A stretch of DNA of 64,000 nucleotides. Source: Methylobacter sp. Lineage in GTDB: Bacteria > Pseudomonadota > Gammaproteobacteria > Methylococcales > Methylomonadaceae. The stretch covers positions 1 to 64,000 of the forward strand of contig JAGXGY010000054.1 in NCBI GenBank assembly GCA_024636505.1, given 5' to 3'. This document shows, piece after piece, positions 35,176 to 48,261 of the stretch (positions are counted from its first letter, which is position 1; every line of letters begins with the position of its first letter). The position numbers and the translations under genes are program-made. The notes beneath the pieces were generated by a model. It was given only the letters and a program-made list of their open reading frames with translations, was not told the DNA's origin and searched no databases.

Positions 35176-37005
35176 TTATTCGACCGTAACTGATTTTGCA
35201 AGATTTCTGGGCTGATCAACATCGGTACCTTTTAAAACAGCCACATGATAGGCCAACAGCTGCAAAGGAATGGTGTACACAATCGGTGAAGTTTCATTGT
35301 CGACTTGAGGTACTTTTACAATTTTTACATTGTCATCATTGGCGGCAGCCAATGTTTCATCCATAAAAACAATCAGCTGCCCGCCTCTGGCGCTGACTTC
35401 TTGAATATTCGATTTCAATTTTTCCAATAGGCTGTTGTTTGGCGCTACGGTCACCACAGGCATGTCGGCATCAATCAACGCCAAAGGGCCGTGCTTTAAC
35501 TCGCCTGCCGGGTAAGCCTCGGCATGAATATAGGAAATTTCTTTTAATTTTAACGCGCCTTCCATAGCTATCGGGTAATGGGTACCCCGACCTAAAAACA
35601 AGGCGTGCTGTTTTTCGGCAAATTGCTCGGCCAAGGCTTTGATTTCATCGTCCAGCTGTAATACTTGTTCAATTTTCCCCGGCAGACTGAATAACTCCGA
35701 GGTGATTTTTTGCTCGACTATCTCGGTCAGATGAAATCGTCTGCCGACGGCAATGACCAGCAGCATCAAGGTCGCCAATTGTGTCGTAAACGCTTTGGTT
35801 GAGGCAACGCCGATTTCAGGGCCGGCGCGAGTCATTAATACCAAATCCGATTCCCTGACTAACGAGCTTTCCGGCACATTGCAGATGGCTAATGAATAGC
35901 GTGCGCCCAGCTTTTTGGCCTCCAGCAATGCCGCCAGGGTGTCTGCGGTTTCGCCGGACTGCGAGATCGTAACTATCAGGGTATCCGCCGCCAATACCGG
36001 ATTCCGGTAACGGAATTCACTGGCGACTTCGATATTACAGGGAATACGCGCCAACTTCTCAAACCAGTAACGCGCCACCAGTCCGGCATGGTAACTGGTG
36101 CCGCAAGCTAAAATCTGGATGGATTTTATGTTATCGAATACTTCAGCAGCATTATGTCCAAATGCATTTTCCTGCAGACGGTTATTGATGAACCGGCCTT
36201 CCAAAGTTTGTGAGATAGCAAGCGGCTGCTCATAGATTTCTTTGAGCATGTAATGGCGGTATGTACCTTTATCAACCGAATCTGCGGTCAATTGACTTTG
36301 CTTGACCGGTCGTTTGACCGGTTGATCTTGCGCATCATAAATCAGCAGTTCATCGATAGTTATCTTGGCGATGTCGCCTTCTTCGAGAAAAATAAAGCGT
36401 TGCGTAACCGGCAACAAAGCGGCAACATCAGAGGCAATAAAATATTCGCCAAAGCCGATGCCGATCACTAGCGGACTGCCTTTTCTGCAGGCTATCAAGG
36501 TATCGGGATCATCAATACTCATGATCCCTAGAGCGTAAGCGCCTTCCAGATTTTTAACCGCCTTTTTAACTGCGTTCAGCAATCCATCTGTTGATTCCAT
36601 AGCGCAATGGATTTCATGGGCAATAACTTCAGTGTCCGTTTCCGAAGTGAACTCGTAACCGTTTTTCTGCTGTACCTTTCTTAAATGCTCATGATTTTCA
36701 ATAATGCCGTTATGGACGATGGCGACTTTATTTCGGCAAATATGCGGATGCGCATTAGCCGTACTGGGTTTTCCGTGGGTAGCCCAACGGGTATGCGCTA
36801 TGCCGATATTGCCGGAGATAGGATCGGCCGCCAGCAACAATTCAAGGTCTTTTACTTTGCCCAGCTCTCGTTTCCGATAAATTTTCTGATTGTTGATGAC
36901 CGCAAGCCCGGCCGAATCGTAACCGCGATATTCCAGGCGCTTCAACCCCTCCAGTAAAATAGGCACGACATTTCGTTGCGCGATACCACCAACAATTCCA
37001 CACAT
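35176..37005 (-). CDS. glmS: glutamine--fructose-6-phosphate aminotransferase
   Basis: The 609-residue enzyme makes glucosamine-6-phosphate, the first step toward UDP-GlcNAc for peptidoglycan and lipopolysaccharide. The N-terminal glutaminase has the nucleophile C2 ([12 protein letters not shown]) and RYRGYDSAG-like [14 protein letters not shown]. Two SIS domains follow ([44 protein letters not shown]), ending LAKSVTVE as expected. It starts one base after the glmU stop. No ribozyme is seen upstream, as expected for Gammaproteobacteria. Confidence 0.97.
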   Translation of the reverse strand: MCGIVGGIAQRNVVPILLEGLKRLEYRGYDSAGLAVINNQKIYRKRELGKVKDLELLLAADPISGNIGIAHTRWATHGKPSTANAHPHICRNKVAIVHNGIIENHEHLRKVQQKNGYEFTSETDTEVIAHEIHCAMESTDGLLNAVKKAVKNLEGAYALGIMSIDDPDTLIACRKGSPLVIGIGFGEYFIASDVAALLPVTQRFIFLEEGDIAKITIDELLIYDAQDQPVKRPVKQSQLTADSVDKGTYRHYMLKEIYEQPLAISQTLEGRFINNRLQENAFGHNAAEVFDNIKSIQILACGTSYHAGLVARYWFEKLARIPCNIEVASEFRYRNPVLAADTLIVTISQSGETADTLAALLEAKKLGARYSLAICNVPESSLVRESDLVLMTRAGPEIGVASTKAFTTQLATLMLLVIAVGRRFHLTEIVEQKITSELFSLPGKIEQVLQLDDEIKALAEQFAEKQHALFLGRGTHYPIAMEGALKLKEISYIHAEAYPAGELKHGPLALIDADMPVVTVAPNNSLLEKLKSNIQEVSARGGQLIVFMDETLAAANDDNVKIVKVPQVDNETSPIVYTIPLQLLAYHVAVLKGTDVDQPRNLAKSVTVE

Positions 37006-37006
37006 A

Positions 37007-38377
37007 TTATTTCTCCAATTTAACGGGTCGTTGCCACCCTGTAACAGAAACCTGTTTGGCCCGGCTTAAAGTCAACTGATTATCCGGACTGTTTTTGGTG
37101 ATGGTTGATCCTGCACCTATCGTGGCATTTTTCCCAATGGTTACCGGGGCGACCAGCTGGCTATTTGAGCCGATAAAAGCGCCGTCTTCGATAATGGTTT
37201 TAGACTTATTAACGCCATCATAATTACAGGTAATGGTTCCTGCGCCGATATTGACGTGTGCGCCCACTGTGGTATCGCCGATATAGCTTAAGTGATTTAT
37301 TTTGCTGCCGGCCGCTACCGATGATTTCTTGATTTCTACAAAATTGCCGATATGAACATTTTCTGCCAATACGCTTTCAGGCCTTAACCTGGCATATGGA
37401 CCAATTTTACTGCCTTGCCCAATGACCGCATCTTCAATAATACAATTTGCCAGAATGGCTACATTATCACCAATGATCGCGTTTTTTATATGCGTATTTG
37501 CACCTATTTTGACATGGCTGCCGATGCTGTTGTTTCCCTCTAAAATCACGTTAATATCAATTATTATGTCCTGACCCAAGCTTGCTATTGTTCCTCGCTG
37601 ATCAAAGCGCATCGGGTCTTTCAAGGTAACGCCCTGCTCCATCAGACTATTGGCTTGTTTTTGCTGATACACGCGCTCCAGATGACTGAGCTGTATACGG
37701 TTATTGACGCCCAGCACTTCATCCTCGGTTTCCGGCTGACTGGTAACGATGGCGATGCGATCGGCGACTGCCATTTCAATCACATCGGTCAAATAGTATT
37801 CACCCTGGACGTTGCTGTTATCTAACTGGCTAAGCCATTTTTTTAATGGCCTGCCCTGCACCGCCATGATGCCGGTATTGACTTCATTGATCTGTTTTTC
37901 AGCCTCTGTCGCGTCTTTTTCTTCAACAATTTTTATAACCTGACCGGCCGAATTTCTAACGATTCTGCCGTAACCGATAGGATGAGCCAAATTGACGCTG
38001 AGTAAAGCCAGTGATTGCTCGTTAACGTTGTTTATCAGTGAGCGAACGGTTTCCGGTTTTAACAAAGGCACATCGCCATACAATATCAAAACGATATCGC
38101 TATCTTCAATCTGATCGCTGACTTGCTGCACAGCGTGACCTGTTCCCAGCTGTTGCGTTTGTTCTATCCAATCGGCATTCAAGTCCTTTAAAGCAGCGGT
38201 AACTAAATCTGCACCATGGCCGACAACAATCTTGATAGCATTATTTTCCAAGTGTTTAGCTGTGTCGTAAACATGCCGTAACAAAGGTCTATTGGCAATT
38301 TCATGCAAAATTTTGGGCAGTTCCGAGCGCATACGCGTTCCTTTACCCGCAGCCAGAATAATGGTCGTTATGTTCAT
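37007..38377 (-). CDS. glmU: bifunctional N-acetylglucosamine-1-phosphate uridyltransferase/acetyltransferase
   Basis: The 456-residue enzyme acetylates glucosamine-1-phosphate and then makes UDP-GlcNAc. The N-terminal uridyltransferase has [19 protein letters not shown] near 8 and YGDVPLL near 99; the C-terminal left-handed beta-helix (about 250-456) shows hexapeptide repeats and the acetyltransferase residues around [20 protein letters not shown]. It is transcribed with glmS and sits just downstream of the ATP synthase operon, separated by a strong terminator. Confidence 0.97.
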   Translation of the reverse strand: MNITTIILAAGKGTRMRSELPKILHEIANRPLLRHVYDTAKHLENNAIKIVVGHGADLVTAALKDLNADWIEQTQQLGTGHAVQQVSDQIEDSDIVLILYGDVPLLKPETVRSLINNVNEQSLALLSVNLAHPIGYGRIVRNSAGQVIKIVEEKDATEAEKQINEVNTGIMAVQGRPLKKWLSQLDNSNVQGEYYLTDVIEMAVADRIAIVTSQPETEDEVLGVNNRIQLSHLERVYQQKQANSLMEQGVTLKDPMRFDQRGTIASLGQDIIIDINVILEGNNSIGSHVKIGANTHIKNAIIGDNVAILANCIIEDAVIGQGSKIGPYARLRPESVLAENVHIGNFVEIKKSSVAAGSKINHLSYIGDTTVGAHVNIGAGTITCNYDGVNKSKTIIEDGAFIGSNSQLVAPVTIGKNATIGAGSTITKNSPDNQLTLSRAKQVSVTGWQRPVKLEK

Positions 38378-38429
38378 TTGCTACTCCGTTACAAATCTGT
38401 CTAGAACAGGTTTGCATTTAGCTGAAGGG

Positions 38430-38497
38430 CGTCAGGCAAGACAGCCTGACGTGAAACTAAAAAAGCCCGATAGCGCATTCATGCGTTACCGGGCTTT
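38430..38497 (-). terminator. tandem hairpins ending the ATP synthase operon
   Basis: The nearer hairpin to atpC pairs AAAGCCCG (38462-38469) with CGGGCTTT (38490-38497) with a second inner stem CGCAT/ATGCG. On the minus strand it is followed by TTTTTTAG, a standard Rho-independent terminator. A second stem CGTCAGGC / GCCTGACG is at 38430-38451. Confidence 0.85.
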
Positions 38498-38532
38498 CAA
38501 TAATGGTAAAGATTTGGCGTGCAATATCCCTA

Positions 38533-38955
38533 TTATCCACCGCGTTTTCTAAATCGATCCAAGGTTCTTAATTGCATAATAGCTTGATGCAATTGTGCCT
38601 GAGCTGTGGCAAAATCAATTTGACCCGATTTATCTGCCAAGGCTTCTTCAGCTCTGGTTTTAGCTTCTATTGCAGCGAGCTCATCAATATCTTTCGCTCT
38701 TATCGCCGTATCAGCCAGGATGGTAACCAGATTGGGTTGTATCTCTAATATACCTCCTGACACATAGAACGGATAAATTTCCTTATCGCTGACTTTTACC
38801 CGAACTTCGCCGGGCTTAAGTCTTGATATTAAAGGGGCATGCCGTGGTGAAATACCCACTTCGCCGAGTTCAGCCGGCGCAAATACCATTTCCGCTAATC
38901 CGGAAAATATTTCCTTTTCTGCACTAACGATGTCTACATGTACGGTCATGGTCAT
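38533..38955 (-). CDS. atpC: ATP synthase F1 subunit epsilon
   Basis: The 140-residue protein is the epsilon subunit, which couples rotor and catalytic head and can inhibit ATP hydrolysis. The N-terminal beta domain (FSGLAEMVFAPAELGEVGIS; HAPLISRLKPGEVRVK) and the C-terminal helical pair rich in A, E and K are seen. It is the last gene of the operon, 18 bases after atpD. Confidence 0.95.
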   Translation of the reverse strand: MTMTVHVDIVSAEKEIFSGLAEMVFAPAELGEVGISPRHAPLISRLKPGEVRVKVSDKEIYPFYVSGGILEIQPNLVTILADTAIRAKDIDELAAIEAKTRAEEALADKSGQIDFATAQAQLHQAIMQLRTLDRFRKRGG

Positions 38956-38973
38956 AATTATTGCCTACAAGTT

Positions 38974-40365
<1,392 letters not shown>

Positions 40366-40390
40366 TTATTTTGTGTCATTTTACTTGGCC

Positions 40391-41254
40391 TTAAACAGCT
40401 GCGGCACCGGCAACAATTTCTGAAATTTCCTGAGTGATAGCGGCTTGTCTGGCTTTGTTATAAACCAACTGTAACTCGCTGATAATATTTCCGGCATTAT
40501 CCGAAGCACTCTTCATCGCCACCATTCTGGCTGCCTGTTCACAGGCATTATTCTCAACCAGTCCCTGGTAGACAATGGACTCGATATAGCGGCTTAGCAG
40601 ATGATCCAGAACTTCCTTGGCATCAGGCTCATAAATATAATCCCAATGACCTTTCAGATCGTCTTCAAGCTCATCGGCTACGACAGGCAGTAATTTTTCA
40701 ATAGTCGGCTTCTGCGTCATGGTGTTGACAAATTCATTGCTAATCACATGCAACTCATCGATTCTGCCTTGTTCATAGGCATCCAGCATGATTTTAATGA
40801 TACCGATAATATCATGCTGGTGCGGGGTATCGCCTAACTTAGAAACCTGACCGACCAGATTTGCTTTCAGATTACCAAAAAAACCGAAAGCCTTGGTACC
40901 TATGGTACAAATATCTACTGCAATATTTTCTTTGTCCCACTGTATGATCTGGGTCAGGGTTTTTCTGAATAAATTTGAATTCAGTCCGCCGCATAAGCCC
41001 CTGTCAGAGCTAATGACAATGATCCCGACCCGTTTAACTTGACGATCAACGAGAAAAGGATGTTTATACTCAGGATTTGCTTGAGCCAGATGTTTGATAA
41101 TCTGGCCGATTTTTTTTGAGTATGGACGTGTTGCCAACATTCTGTCTTTTGTTTTACGCATTTTACTCGCGGCAACCATTTCCATGGCCCGGGTGATCTT
41201 TTGAGTATTTTTGATACTCCCGATCTTGGTGCGTATTTCTTTACCAACAGCCAT
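40391..41254 (-). CDS. atpG: ATP synthase F1 subunit gamma
   Basis: The 287-residue central-stalk subunit has the expected N-terminal helix [33 protein letters not shown] near 78 and the C-terminal helix [19 protein letters not shown]. It follows atpA by 12 bases. Confidence 0.97.
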   Translation of the reverse strand: MAVGKEIRTKIGSIKNTQKITRAMEMVAASKMRKTKDRMLATRPYSKKIGQIIKHLAQANPEYKHPFLVDRQVKRVGIIVISSDRGLCGGLNSNLFRKTLTQIIQWDKENIAVDICTIGTKAFGFFGNLKANLVGQVSKLGDTPHQHDIIGIIKIMLDAYEQGRIDELHVISNEFVNTMTQKPTIEKLLPVVADELEDDLKGHWDYIYEPDAKEVLDHLLSRYIESIVYQGLVENNACEQAARMVAMKSASDNAGNIISELQLVYNKARQAAITQEISEIVAGAAAV

Positions 41255-41266
41255 CTTAAGACCCTT

Positions 41267-42808
41267 TTACCAGCTATGCGTTTCAACAAAAGTCTGGATA
41301 GCGGTAAGCATACCCTTTCTTATGTCATCACTAAAATCGCCAGTTGTATTAATGTTGTTCATTAATTCAGAATGCTCTGACGTCATGTACGATTGTAAAG
41401 CAGCTTCAAAATCAAGAACCTTGTTAACTTCTAAGCTATCAAGGAAGCCTTCATTTGCAGCAAACAATGAAACCGCCATTTGTGCCACTGACATCGGCGA
41501 ATATTGATTCTGTTTCATCAGTTCGGTTACGCGTTGACCGCGCTCAATCTGCTTACGAGTACTTTCATCCAGATCCGATGCAAATTGGGCAAAAGCCGCC
41601 AACTCACGATACTGCGCCAAATCCAGACGGGTACCGCCGCCCAATTTCTTGATGATTTTGGTTTGCGCCGCACCACCGACACGCGATACCGATAAACCGG
41701 CATTCACCGCCGGGCGTATGCCGGAGTTAAACAAATCGCTTTCCAAAAAGATCTGGCCGTCGGTAATGGAAATTACATTGGTCGGTACGAAAGCAGAAAC
41801 GTCGCCGCCTTGGGTTTCGATAATCGGCAATGCGGTCAATGACCCGGTTTTACCTTTTACCTTGCCGTCGGTTAACTTCTCAACTTCGGCTGCATTAATA
41901 CGCGATGCTCTTTCCAGCAAACGGGAATGCAAATAAAACACGTCTCCCGGGTAAGCTTCGCGACCCGGCGGACGACGTAACAACAGGGAAATCTGACGAT
42001 ACGCCCAGGCTTGCTTAGTTAAATCATCATAAATAATCAACGCATCTTCGCCACGGTCTCTAAAGAATTCACCCATCGAACAACCGGTATAAGGCGCGAT
42101 AAACTGTAACGCCGCCGATTCCGATGCGGATGCCGCAACCACAATCGTGTGAGCCATTGCGCCATGCTCTTCGAGCTTGCGAACCACGTTGGCAATGGAT
42201 GCGCGTTTTTGACCGATAGCCACATAGATACATTTAATGCCCGTACCTTTTTGATTGATAATCGCATCAATCGCAATAGCTGTTTTACCGGTTTGTCTAT
42301 CACCGATGATCAACTCGCGCTGGCCGCGGCCTACCGGAATCATCGCATCGATAGATTTCAAACCCAATTGAACCGGTTGATCAACGGACTGGCGGGCAAT
42401 GACGCCCGGTGCAATTTTCTCAATCGGTGACGTTTCAGTGGTCTCAATAGCGCCTTTGCCGTCGATTGGATTACCCAGCGCGTCTACAACGCGACCCAGC
42501 AACGCTTCGCCAACAGGTACTTCCAGAATTTTACCGGTACATTTTACGGTGTCGCCCTCAGAGATATGCTGGTATGAACCTAATACCACCACGCCCACAG
42601 AGTCTCTTTCAAGGTTAAGCGCCATGCCGAAGGTATTGCCGGGAAATTCCAGCATTTCGCCTTGCATTGCTTCCGAAAGGCCATGTACTCGTACAATACC
42701 GTCAGTGACACTGACCACGGTACCTTCTGTATGAGTTTCAGCACTCAAGTCGAAGTTTTCGATCTTCTTTTTAATCAGATCACTTATTTCAGATGGGTTT
42801 AATTGCAT
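41267..42808 (-). CDS. atpA: ATP synthase F1 subunit alpha
   Basis: The 513-residue non-catalytic subunit has Walker [11 protein letters not shown] near 169, the family signature [17 protein letters not shown] near 365, and a normal N-terminus [19 protein letters not shown]. It lies 19 bases after atpH. Confidence 0.97.
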   Translation of the reverse strand: MQLNPSEISDLIKKKIENFDLSAETHTEGTVVSVTDGIVRVHGLSEAMQGEMLEFPGNTFGMALNLERDSVGVVVLGSYQHISEGDTVKCTGKILEVPVGEALLGRVVDALGNPIDGKGAIETTETSPIEKIAPGVIARQSVDQPVQLGLKSIDAMIPVGRGQRELIIGDRQTGKTAIAIDAIINQKGTGIKCIYVAIGQKRASIANVVRKLEEHGAMAHTIVVAASASESAALQFIAPYTGCSMGEFFRDRGEDALIIYDDLTKQAWAYRQISLLLRRPPGREAYPGDVFYLHSRLLERASRINAAEVEKLTDGKVKGKTGSLTALPIIETQGGDVSAFVPTNVISITDGQIFLESDLFNSGIRPAVNAGLSVSRVGGAAQTKIIKKLGGGTRLDLAQYRELAAFAQFASDLDESTRKQIERGQRVTELMKQNQYSPMSVAQMAVSLFAANEGFLDSLEVNKVLDFEAALQSYMTSEHSELMNNINTTGDFSDDIRKGMLTAIQTFVETHSW

Positions 42809-42827
42809 ATTCTTTTCTCGCTCTAGT

Positions 42828-43358
42828 TTAGAGTCGTTTTGCTAATTGTTGAAGCTGGCCTTTAATGGAACCGTCAATCACTCTATCGCCTGCACGTACC
42901 AGTACGCCGCCAATCAATGATTTATCCACGGTCACATTCATATGGACTTTTTTGCTTAGCGTTTTTTCCAGCGTTGAAGTAAATCGTTGCTTTTCTTCTT
43001 TGGAGAAGGCGTAAGCCGTAGCGACTTCAACATCGACATAACCTTCACTTTCTGCCTTATAGACTTCGAATAGCTTCGCAATAGTCGGCGCCAGCGTTAA
43101 CCGGTTGTTTTGAACCAGCAGTTTCAGAAAATTTGCGCCTTCCTCGTCCACTTGTCCCTGACAAATATCAAGCATCAGTGCCGATAATCTTTCTTTACTG
43201 ACTTTCGGATTATCCACTGCACCGGAAAACTCTTTGTCATTCAGCACAGCGGATATAAACGCTAAGCTTTCCGACCATTTTTGAGTCGTACCGGTTTCGA
43301 AGGATCGTTTAAACACTGCTGCTGCGTAAGGTCTTGCCAATGTTGCCAATTCGCTCAT
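42828..43358 (-). CDS. atpH: ATP synthase F1 subunit delta
   Basis: The 176-residue peripheral-stalk subunit (OSCP-like) starts [19 protein letters not shown] and ends with the conserved [20 protein letters not shown] segment. It follows atpF by 5 bases. Confidence 0.95.
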   Translation of the reverse strand: MSELATLARPYAAAVFKRSFETGTTQKWSESLAFISAVLNDKEFSGAVDNPKVSKERLSALMLDICQGQVDEEGANFLKLLVQNNRLTLAPTIAKLFEVYKAESEGYVDVEVATAYAFSKEEKQRFTSTLEKTLSKKVHMNVTVDKSLIGGVLVRAGDRVIDGSIKGQLQQLAKRL

Positions 43359-43363
43359 TATGC

Positions 43364-43837
43364 TTAACCCAATTGATTAGAAATTTTACTCAGGATGTCC
43401 TGGTGCTTGGTTTTATCGATTTCCGCACTCAGAATCTGTTCTGCTGCCCGCAAGGCCAAGGCGGCGACTTCTTTACGCAAACCTTCTTTAGCCTGCTGTT
43501 TTTCTTGTTCAATTTGCGCCTTTGCCACCAGAATCAAACGCTCGCCTTCTTTTTTAGCGGTATCTTTTGATGCCTCAACAATTTCAGTGGCACGTTTTTG
43601 AGCAAGATTAACAATCTCTGAAGATTGTTCTTTGGCTTGTTTTAAAACACCCGTGGCTTTTTTCTCTGCCAAGTGCATTTGTTCCTGACCTTTTTCAGCC
43701 GCAGCCAAACCATCAGCAATTTTCTTTTTACGTTGTTCTAAAGAGTCAAATAAAGGCGGCCAGATGTACTTCATGGTAAACCATACCAGAAGTGCAAAGG
43801 TAATCATTTGCCCAATCAGAGTAGCATTGATACTCAC
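43364..43837 (-). CDS. atpF: ATP synthase F0 subunit b
   Basis: The 157-residue subunit has one N-terminal membrane segment ([20 protein letters not shown]) followed by a long charged coiled coil (about 30-157), the stator stalk. The sequence is close to the E. coli length of 156. It follows atpE by 39 bases. Confidence 0.96.
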   Translation of the reverse strand: MSINATLIGQMITFALLVWFTMKYIWPPLFDSLEQRKKKIADGLAAAEKGQEQMHLAEKKATGVLKQAKEQSSEIVNLAQKRATEIVEASKDTAKKEGERLILVAKAQIEQEKQQAKEGLRKEVAALALRAAEQILSAEIDKTKHQDILSKISNQLG

Positions 43838-43876
43838 GATGCGTTCCTCTTGTTGCTAGTAAAGTTAAACAGTCTA

Positions 43877-44179
<303 letters not shown>

Positions 44180-44219
44180 TTAGTTAAATTATAAAAAGTT
44201 AAAAAATTATTGTATCTAC

Positions 44220-44368
44220 ACCAGCAACTAGAAAAATACGACCGCATGAATGCAGAAGGTAGAGCAACGCAGGAGCAGTTGCCAAGAACGCTGACAGTTA
44301 TGATCAAATAAGATTTTTTGAGTTATCCGCGTTAATCATATTTATCTGCGTCATCTGCGTTCCATTTA

Positions 44369-44370
<2 letters not shown>
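44220..44370. repeat. family-A MITE-like element inside the ATP synthase operon
   Basis: The left arm CAGCAACTAGAAAAATACGA is at 44222; the right arm, read inverted, is AATAAATGGAACGCAGATGA, then CGCAGATAAATATGATTAAC. The right edge touches the atpB stop codon. It enlarges the atpB-atpE spacer to 204 bases. Confidence 0.72.
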
Positions 44371-45154
<784 letters not shown>

Positions 45155-45169
45155 CTAAATATGTGTGTG

Positions 45170-45541
45170 TCAGCGCATCAGCAGCGCAAACCAAAAAACC
45201 GATAATGCTGCTATGTATACTGCCAGCAGCGGTAATATTTCTATGTTCGGAAGTTGGAAAATCATAAAAAACAGCATCACTGTTAACAATAACTTGCCTG
45301 ATTCTCCTGCATAGAAAGAATTTACAATCTTTCTTGCTTCCTGTCCCGCAGATTTATGTATGCGCAAGGCAAAATACAAATTGGGAATAAAGGCCGCCGT
45401 TCCGCCTAAAGCCGCCGATAAGGCGTAAGACTTCCCCGATGCCAGAGCGAATCCTGTCGTCATTATGATTATCGTTAGCACTTGATAACTCATGATTTTA
45501 CTGACAGTAGAGCGTTTTCTATCTACCACACCCAACTCCAT
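45170..45541 (-). CDS. atpI: ATP synthase protein I
   Basis: The 123-residue membrane protein has four hydrophobic segments and the AtpI pattern ALGGTAAFIPNLYFALRIHK near 46. AtpI is thought to help assemble the c-ring or carry magnesium. The promoter predicted at 45558-45586 puts the transcription start only about 10 bases upstream of ATG 45541, leaving no room for a ribosome binding site. A GTG at 45529, preceded by GGAG, is an alternative start (119 residues). Confidence 0.85.
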   Translation of the reverse strand: MELGVVDRKRSTVSKIMSYQVLTIIIMTTGFALASGKSYALSAALGGTAAFIPNLYFALRIHKSAGQEARKIVNSFYAGESGKLLLTVMLFFMIFQLPNIEILPLLAVYIAALSVFWFALLMR

Positions 45542-45557
45542 GCATAATAGCTCGGGG

Positions 45558-45586
45558 ATTATAGCTAGCGACCCTCATTAAATCAA
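45558..45586 (-). promoter_or_regulatory. sigma-70 promoter of the ATP synthase operon
   Basis: On the minus strand TTGATT (45586-45581) and TATAAT (45563-45558) are separated by exactly 17 bases. This is close to the consensus and points into atpI. It lies in the 108-base gap after parB. Confidence 0.8.
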
Positions 45587-45649
45587 GGAAGATTAAATTC
45601 AACCCGTGCTTTTTGTCGACCTTCATCGATCAGCGCCTTACCTATTCCG

Positions 45650-46513
45650 CTACTTAATTTGCTCAAGAATTCCATCCAACTCTTCTAAACTGGAATAAGC
45701 GATGACCAGCTTTCCGGTGCCGTTTTCTTTATGGTCGATCCGTACTTTTGCCCCCAGTTTTGCGGTCAAATCCTCCTGTAAACGTAAGGTGTCTTTATCA
45801 ACGTCCCTGACTCTGGTTTTTTTAGGCTCTGTCTGACTGTCTTTGACCAGACGCTCGGCTGCTCTGACTGTTAAACCTTCTTTGACAATCTTATTTGCCG
45901 CAGCAAGCTGTTTAGGGCCGTCTAAAGACAGCAATGCCCTTGCATGCCCCATTTCCAGATGCCTCGCAACCAATAATTTTTTTACGTCCGGATGTAAATC
46001 CATCAATCTCAATAAATTAGTCACCGTAGCGCGTGACTTGCCAACGGCATCGGCAACGTGTTGATGCGTCATTTCAAATTCTTCCAGCAACCGTTTTAAG
46101 GCTTCCGCTTCTTCCAAAGGATTTAGATCTTCTCTTTGGATATTTTCAATCAGCGCTATCGCCATCGCAGCCCGATCGTCTATTGCCTTGATAACCACAG
46201 GTATTTGCGGCAACCCGGCTAATTGCGCTGCCCGCCAGCGGCGCTCCCCCGCCACTATCTCGTATTTTTCCGACGCAATTTTGCGCACTACCACCGGTTG
46301 TATGACCCCCTGTGCTTTTATCGAATCCGCCAGCTCCTGAAGCTTTTCAGGGTTCATGTCTTTTCTTGGCTGATACTTGCCTCGCTGCAGATACTCGATA
46401 GGCAAGCTATGCAGTTGATGGCCCTCACTGACGTCCCTGTGCTCGTCTTTATCGGACATATTGCCTAATAAAGCATCCAGTCCTCGATTTAATCCCCGTT
46501 TTTTCACAGCCAT
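45650..46513 (-). CDS. parB: chromosome partitioning protein ParB
   Basis: The 287-residue protein binds parS and CTP and slides along DNA to organise the origin region. Seen: the N-terminal ParA-stimulating tail KKRGLNRGLDALL, the CTP-binding motif AGERRWRAAQLAG near 91, ALIENIQREDLNPLEEAEAL near 117, a helix-turn-helix (VADAVGKSRATVTNLLRLMD near 148) and a C-terminal dimer domain. It is separated from parA by the mini-ParB gene. Confidence 0.96.
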   Translation of the reverse strand: MAVKKRGLNRGLDALLGNMSDKDEHRDVSEGHQLHSLPIEYLQRGKYQPRKDMNPEKLQELADSIKAQGVIQPVVVRKIASEKYEIVAGERRWRAAQLAGLPQIPVVIKAIDDRAAMAIALIENIQREDLNPLEEAEALKRLLEEFEMTHQHVADAVGKSRATVTNLLRLMDLHPDVKKLLVARHLEMGHARALLSLDGPKQLAAANKIVKEGLTVRAAERLVKDSQTEPKKTRVRDVDKDTLRLQEDLTAKLGAKVRIDHKENGTGKLVIAYSSLEELDGILEQIK

Positions 46514-46571
46514 AACATTTAACTTTTCTCTTTATTTAATCATTTAACCGGCTAATGCCACTTGCGCTGAT

Positions 46572-46853
46572 TTATGACTGATCAGCGCGAAGTATCGATT
46601 CAAACTCTTCAATCATTTTTTTTAAAGCCTCGGCCTCTTCCTGCAGCACCAGATTTTCTCTTTGAATGCTTTTAAATAAGGCAAACACCGTTCCCGCGCG
46701 CTCATCCGCCTCCTCGATTATCTGCGGCTTAGCGGCTACTTCATTATTATCAACCGATGATTTTGTTTGCGGCTGATGCGGTTCTTTTTTAGCAGAATCA
46801 TCTGCCAGCAAGGCCTCAAGCCCGCGACCTAACCCACGTTTTTTTAAATTCAT
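46572..46853 (-). CDS. mini-ParB: ParB-like N-terminal tail fused to the ENIQRE segment, DNA-binding domain missing
   Basis: The 93-residue protein matches two separate parts of the neighbouring ParB. Residues 4-18 (KKRGLGRGLEALLAD) match the ParB N-terminal tail that stimulates ParA. Residues about 50-84 (DERAGTVFALFKSIQREN.. to ..MIEEFE) match ParB residues about 106-145. The CTP-binding GERRWR motif, the helix-turn-helix and the dimer domain are absent. It starts in a four-base overlap with parA and lies 58 bases upstream of parB. It may be a degenerate duplicate or a ParA-binding modulator; intact coding and coupling to parA favour a retained role. Confidence 0.72.
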   Translation of the reverse strand: MNLKKRGLGRGLEALLADDSAKKEPHQPQTKSSVDNNEVAAKPQIIEEADERAGTVFALFKSIQRENLVLQEEAEALKKMIEEFESILRADQS

Positions 46854-47626
46854 GCGCCGTCGTGCTTTTCTTTTCTGATCATTTCACCCGCCAAGGTAAT
46901 ATAGGCCACAGCGCCTCGCGAAGACTTATCATAGCTCAACACCGGCAACCCATGGCTTGGCGCCTCAGCCAGGCGGACATTTCTGGGAATACAGGTTCTA
47001 AAAACCTTATCGCCGAAATAGCGAATCAACTGCTCCGAGACATCTTTGGTCAGCCTGTTTCTGTCGTCATACATGGTGCGCAAAATGCCTTCCAGATATA
47101 ACTCCGGATTGACTGTATCCTGAATATTTTTCAGGGTACTCATCAATGCAGACAAGCCCTCAAGGGCATAATATTCGCACTGCATCGGCACCAGCACACT
47201 GTGTGCCGCGACCATCGCATTTAAGGTCAGCATATTCAATGAGGGCGGACAATCGATCAGGATATAATCGTAATCCGGTTTTATCGGGATTAAGGCATCG
47301 GCAAGCCGCCGTTCCCGGTAATCCGCCTGTATTAACTGCACTTCCGCCGCCGTAAGATCGCCATTACCGGGAATCACCGAAAAACCGATATCGGGAATGT
47401 TAATGACGGTTTCCGACGCAGGCACTTCTTCCATCAACAAATCATAACTGGAGTAGTTAACCGTCTGCTTATCGACGCCACAGCCCATAGCGGCATTTCC
47501 CTGCGGATCAAGATCTACCAGCAACACGCGCCGGTTAGCCGCAGCCAGCGAGGCTGCCAGATTTACACTGGTGGTAGTCTTTCCTACGCCGCCTTTTTGA
47601 TTGGTTATTGCAATTACTTTTCCCAC
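46850..47626 (-). CDS. parA: chromosome partitioning ATPase ParA
   Basis: The 258-residue ATPase has the deviant Walker A KGGVGKTTTSVN near 11, LVDLDPQGNA near 38 and YDYILIDCPPSL near 110. The start is GTG 47626, overlapping the rsmG stop by one base (TAGTG) and preceded by AGAGG; the longer frame reaches into rsmG. It overlaps the mini-ParB start by four bases. Confidence 0.95.
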   Translation of the reverse strand: MGKVIAITNQKGGVGKTTTSVNLAASLAAANRRVLLVDLDPQGNAAMGCGVDKQTVNYSSYDLLMEEVPASETVINIPDIGFSVIPGNGDLTAAEVQLIQADYRERRLADALIPIKPDYDYILIDCPPSLNMLTLNAMVAAHSVLVPMQCEYYALEGLSALMSTLKNIQDTVNPELYLEGILRTMYDDRNRLTKDVSEQLIRYFGDKVFRTCIPRNVRLAEAPSHGLPVLSYDKSSRGAVAYITLAGEMIRKEKHDGA

Positions 47627-48261
47627 TAGCTTACCTCTGCCTTTCCAGGCAATTCTATTCGTACTAAACATCTGTCAATATCAGTTCCCGGAACACTGAT
47701 CGGGATAACCGTTTTTTTTGCCGCTATCGACGCCAGCTCCGCCTCCAAATTCTGTCCCTTCATTGCCAGCAACACGCCCTCTTCGGCCAACAGATGCGAG
47801 GTCAACTTCACTATCTCGGGCAAGCCGGCAAATGCACGGGTCAGCACCGCATCATAGCCGCGCTCAGGCTGATGGTTTTCCACCCGGCTATGGATGACGG
47901 CTACGTTTTTAAGCTTTAATTCCAACACCACCTGCTGCACAAAGCGGGTTTTTTTAGCGTTACTGTCGAGCAACGTAAAGCTGATGTCAGGCAAGCATAT
48001 TGCCAACGGAATACCCGGCAAACCGGCACCGGTGCCAATATCGATAACCCGCGCACCCTCAATATACGGCAGGATTGCCAGGCTATCCAATATATGCAGA
48101 CGCGCCATCTCCTCTCTATCCCGTATCGCGGTCAGATTATAGGCTTTACTCCATTTTTCAATCAGCTTTATAAAGCCCAGTAACTGCTCTATCTTCTGAT
48201 CCGTTATGTTTACATTTAATGCGGCTATCCCGGAAACCAGGATTTTTCGACAATCTTCCAT
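47626..48261 (-). CDS. rsmG: 16S rRNA (guanine527-N7)-methyltransferase
   Basis: The 211-residue protein methylates G527 of 16S rRNA with SAM. Seen: VIDIGTGAGLPGIPLAI near 75 (SAM motif) and LLDSNAKKTRFVQQV near 98, plus a typical RsmG C-terminus RCLVRIELP. Its start overlaps the mnmG stop by one base (TGATG). Confidence 0.96.
   Translation of the reverse strand: MEDCRKILVSGIAALNVNITDQKIEQLLGFIKLIEKWSKAYNLTAIRDREEMARLHILDSLAILPYIEGARVIDIGTGAGLPGIPLAICLPDISFTLLDSNAKKTRFVQQVVLELKLKNVAVIHSRVENHQPERGYDAVLTRAFAGLPEIVKLTSHLLAEEGVLLAMKGQNLEAELASIAAKKTVIPISVPGTDIDRCLVRIELPGKAEVS

Noticed and set aside
37007-37060. glmS ribozyme between glmU and glmS
   Set aside because: The two genes are one base apart, leaving no room, and this ribozyme is typical of Gram-positive bacteria.
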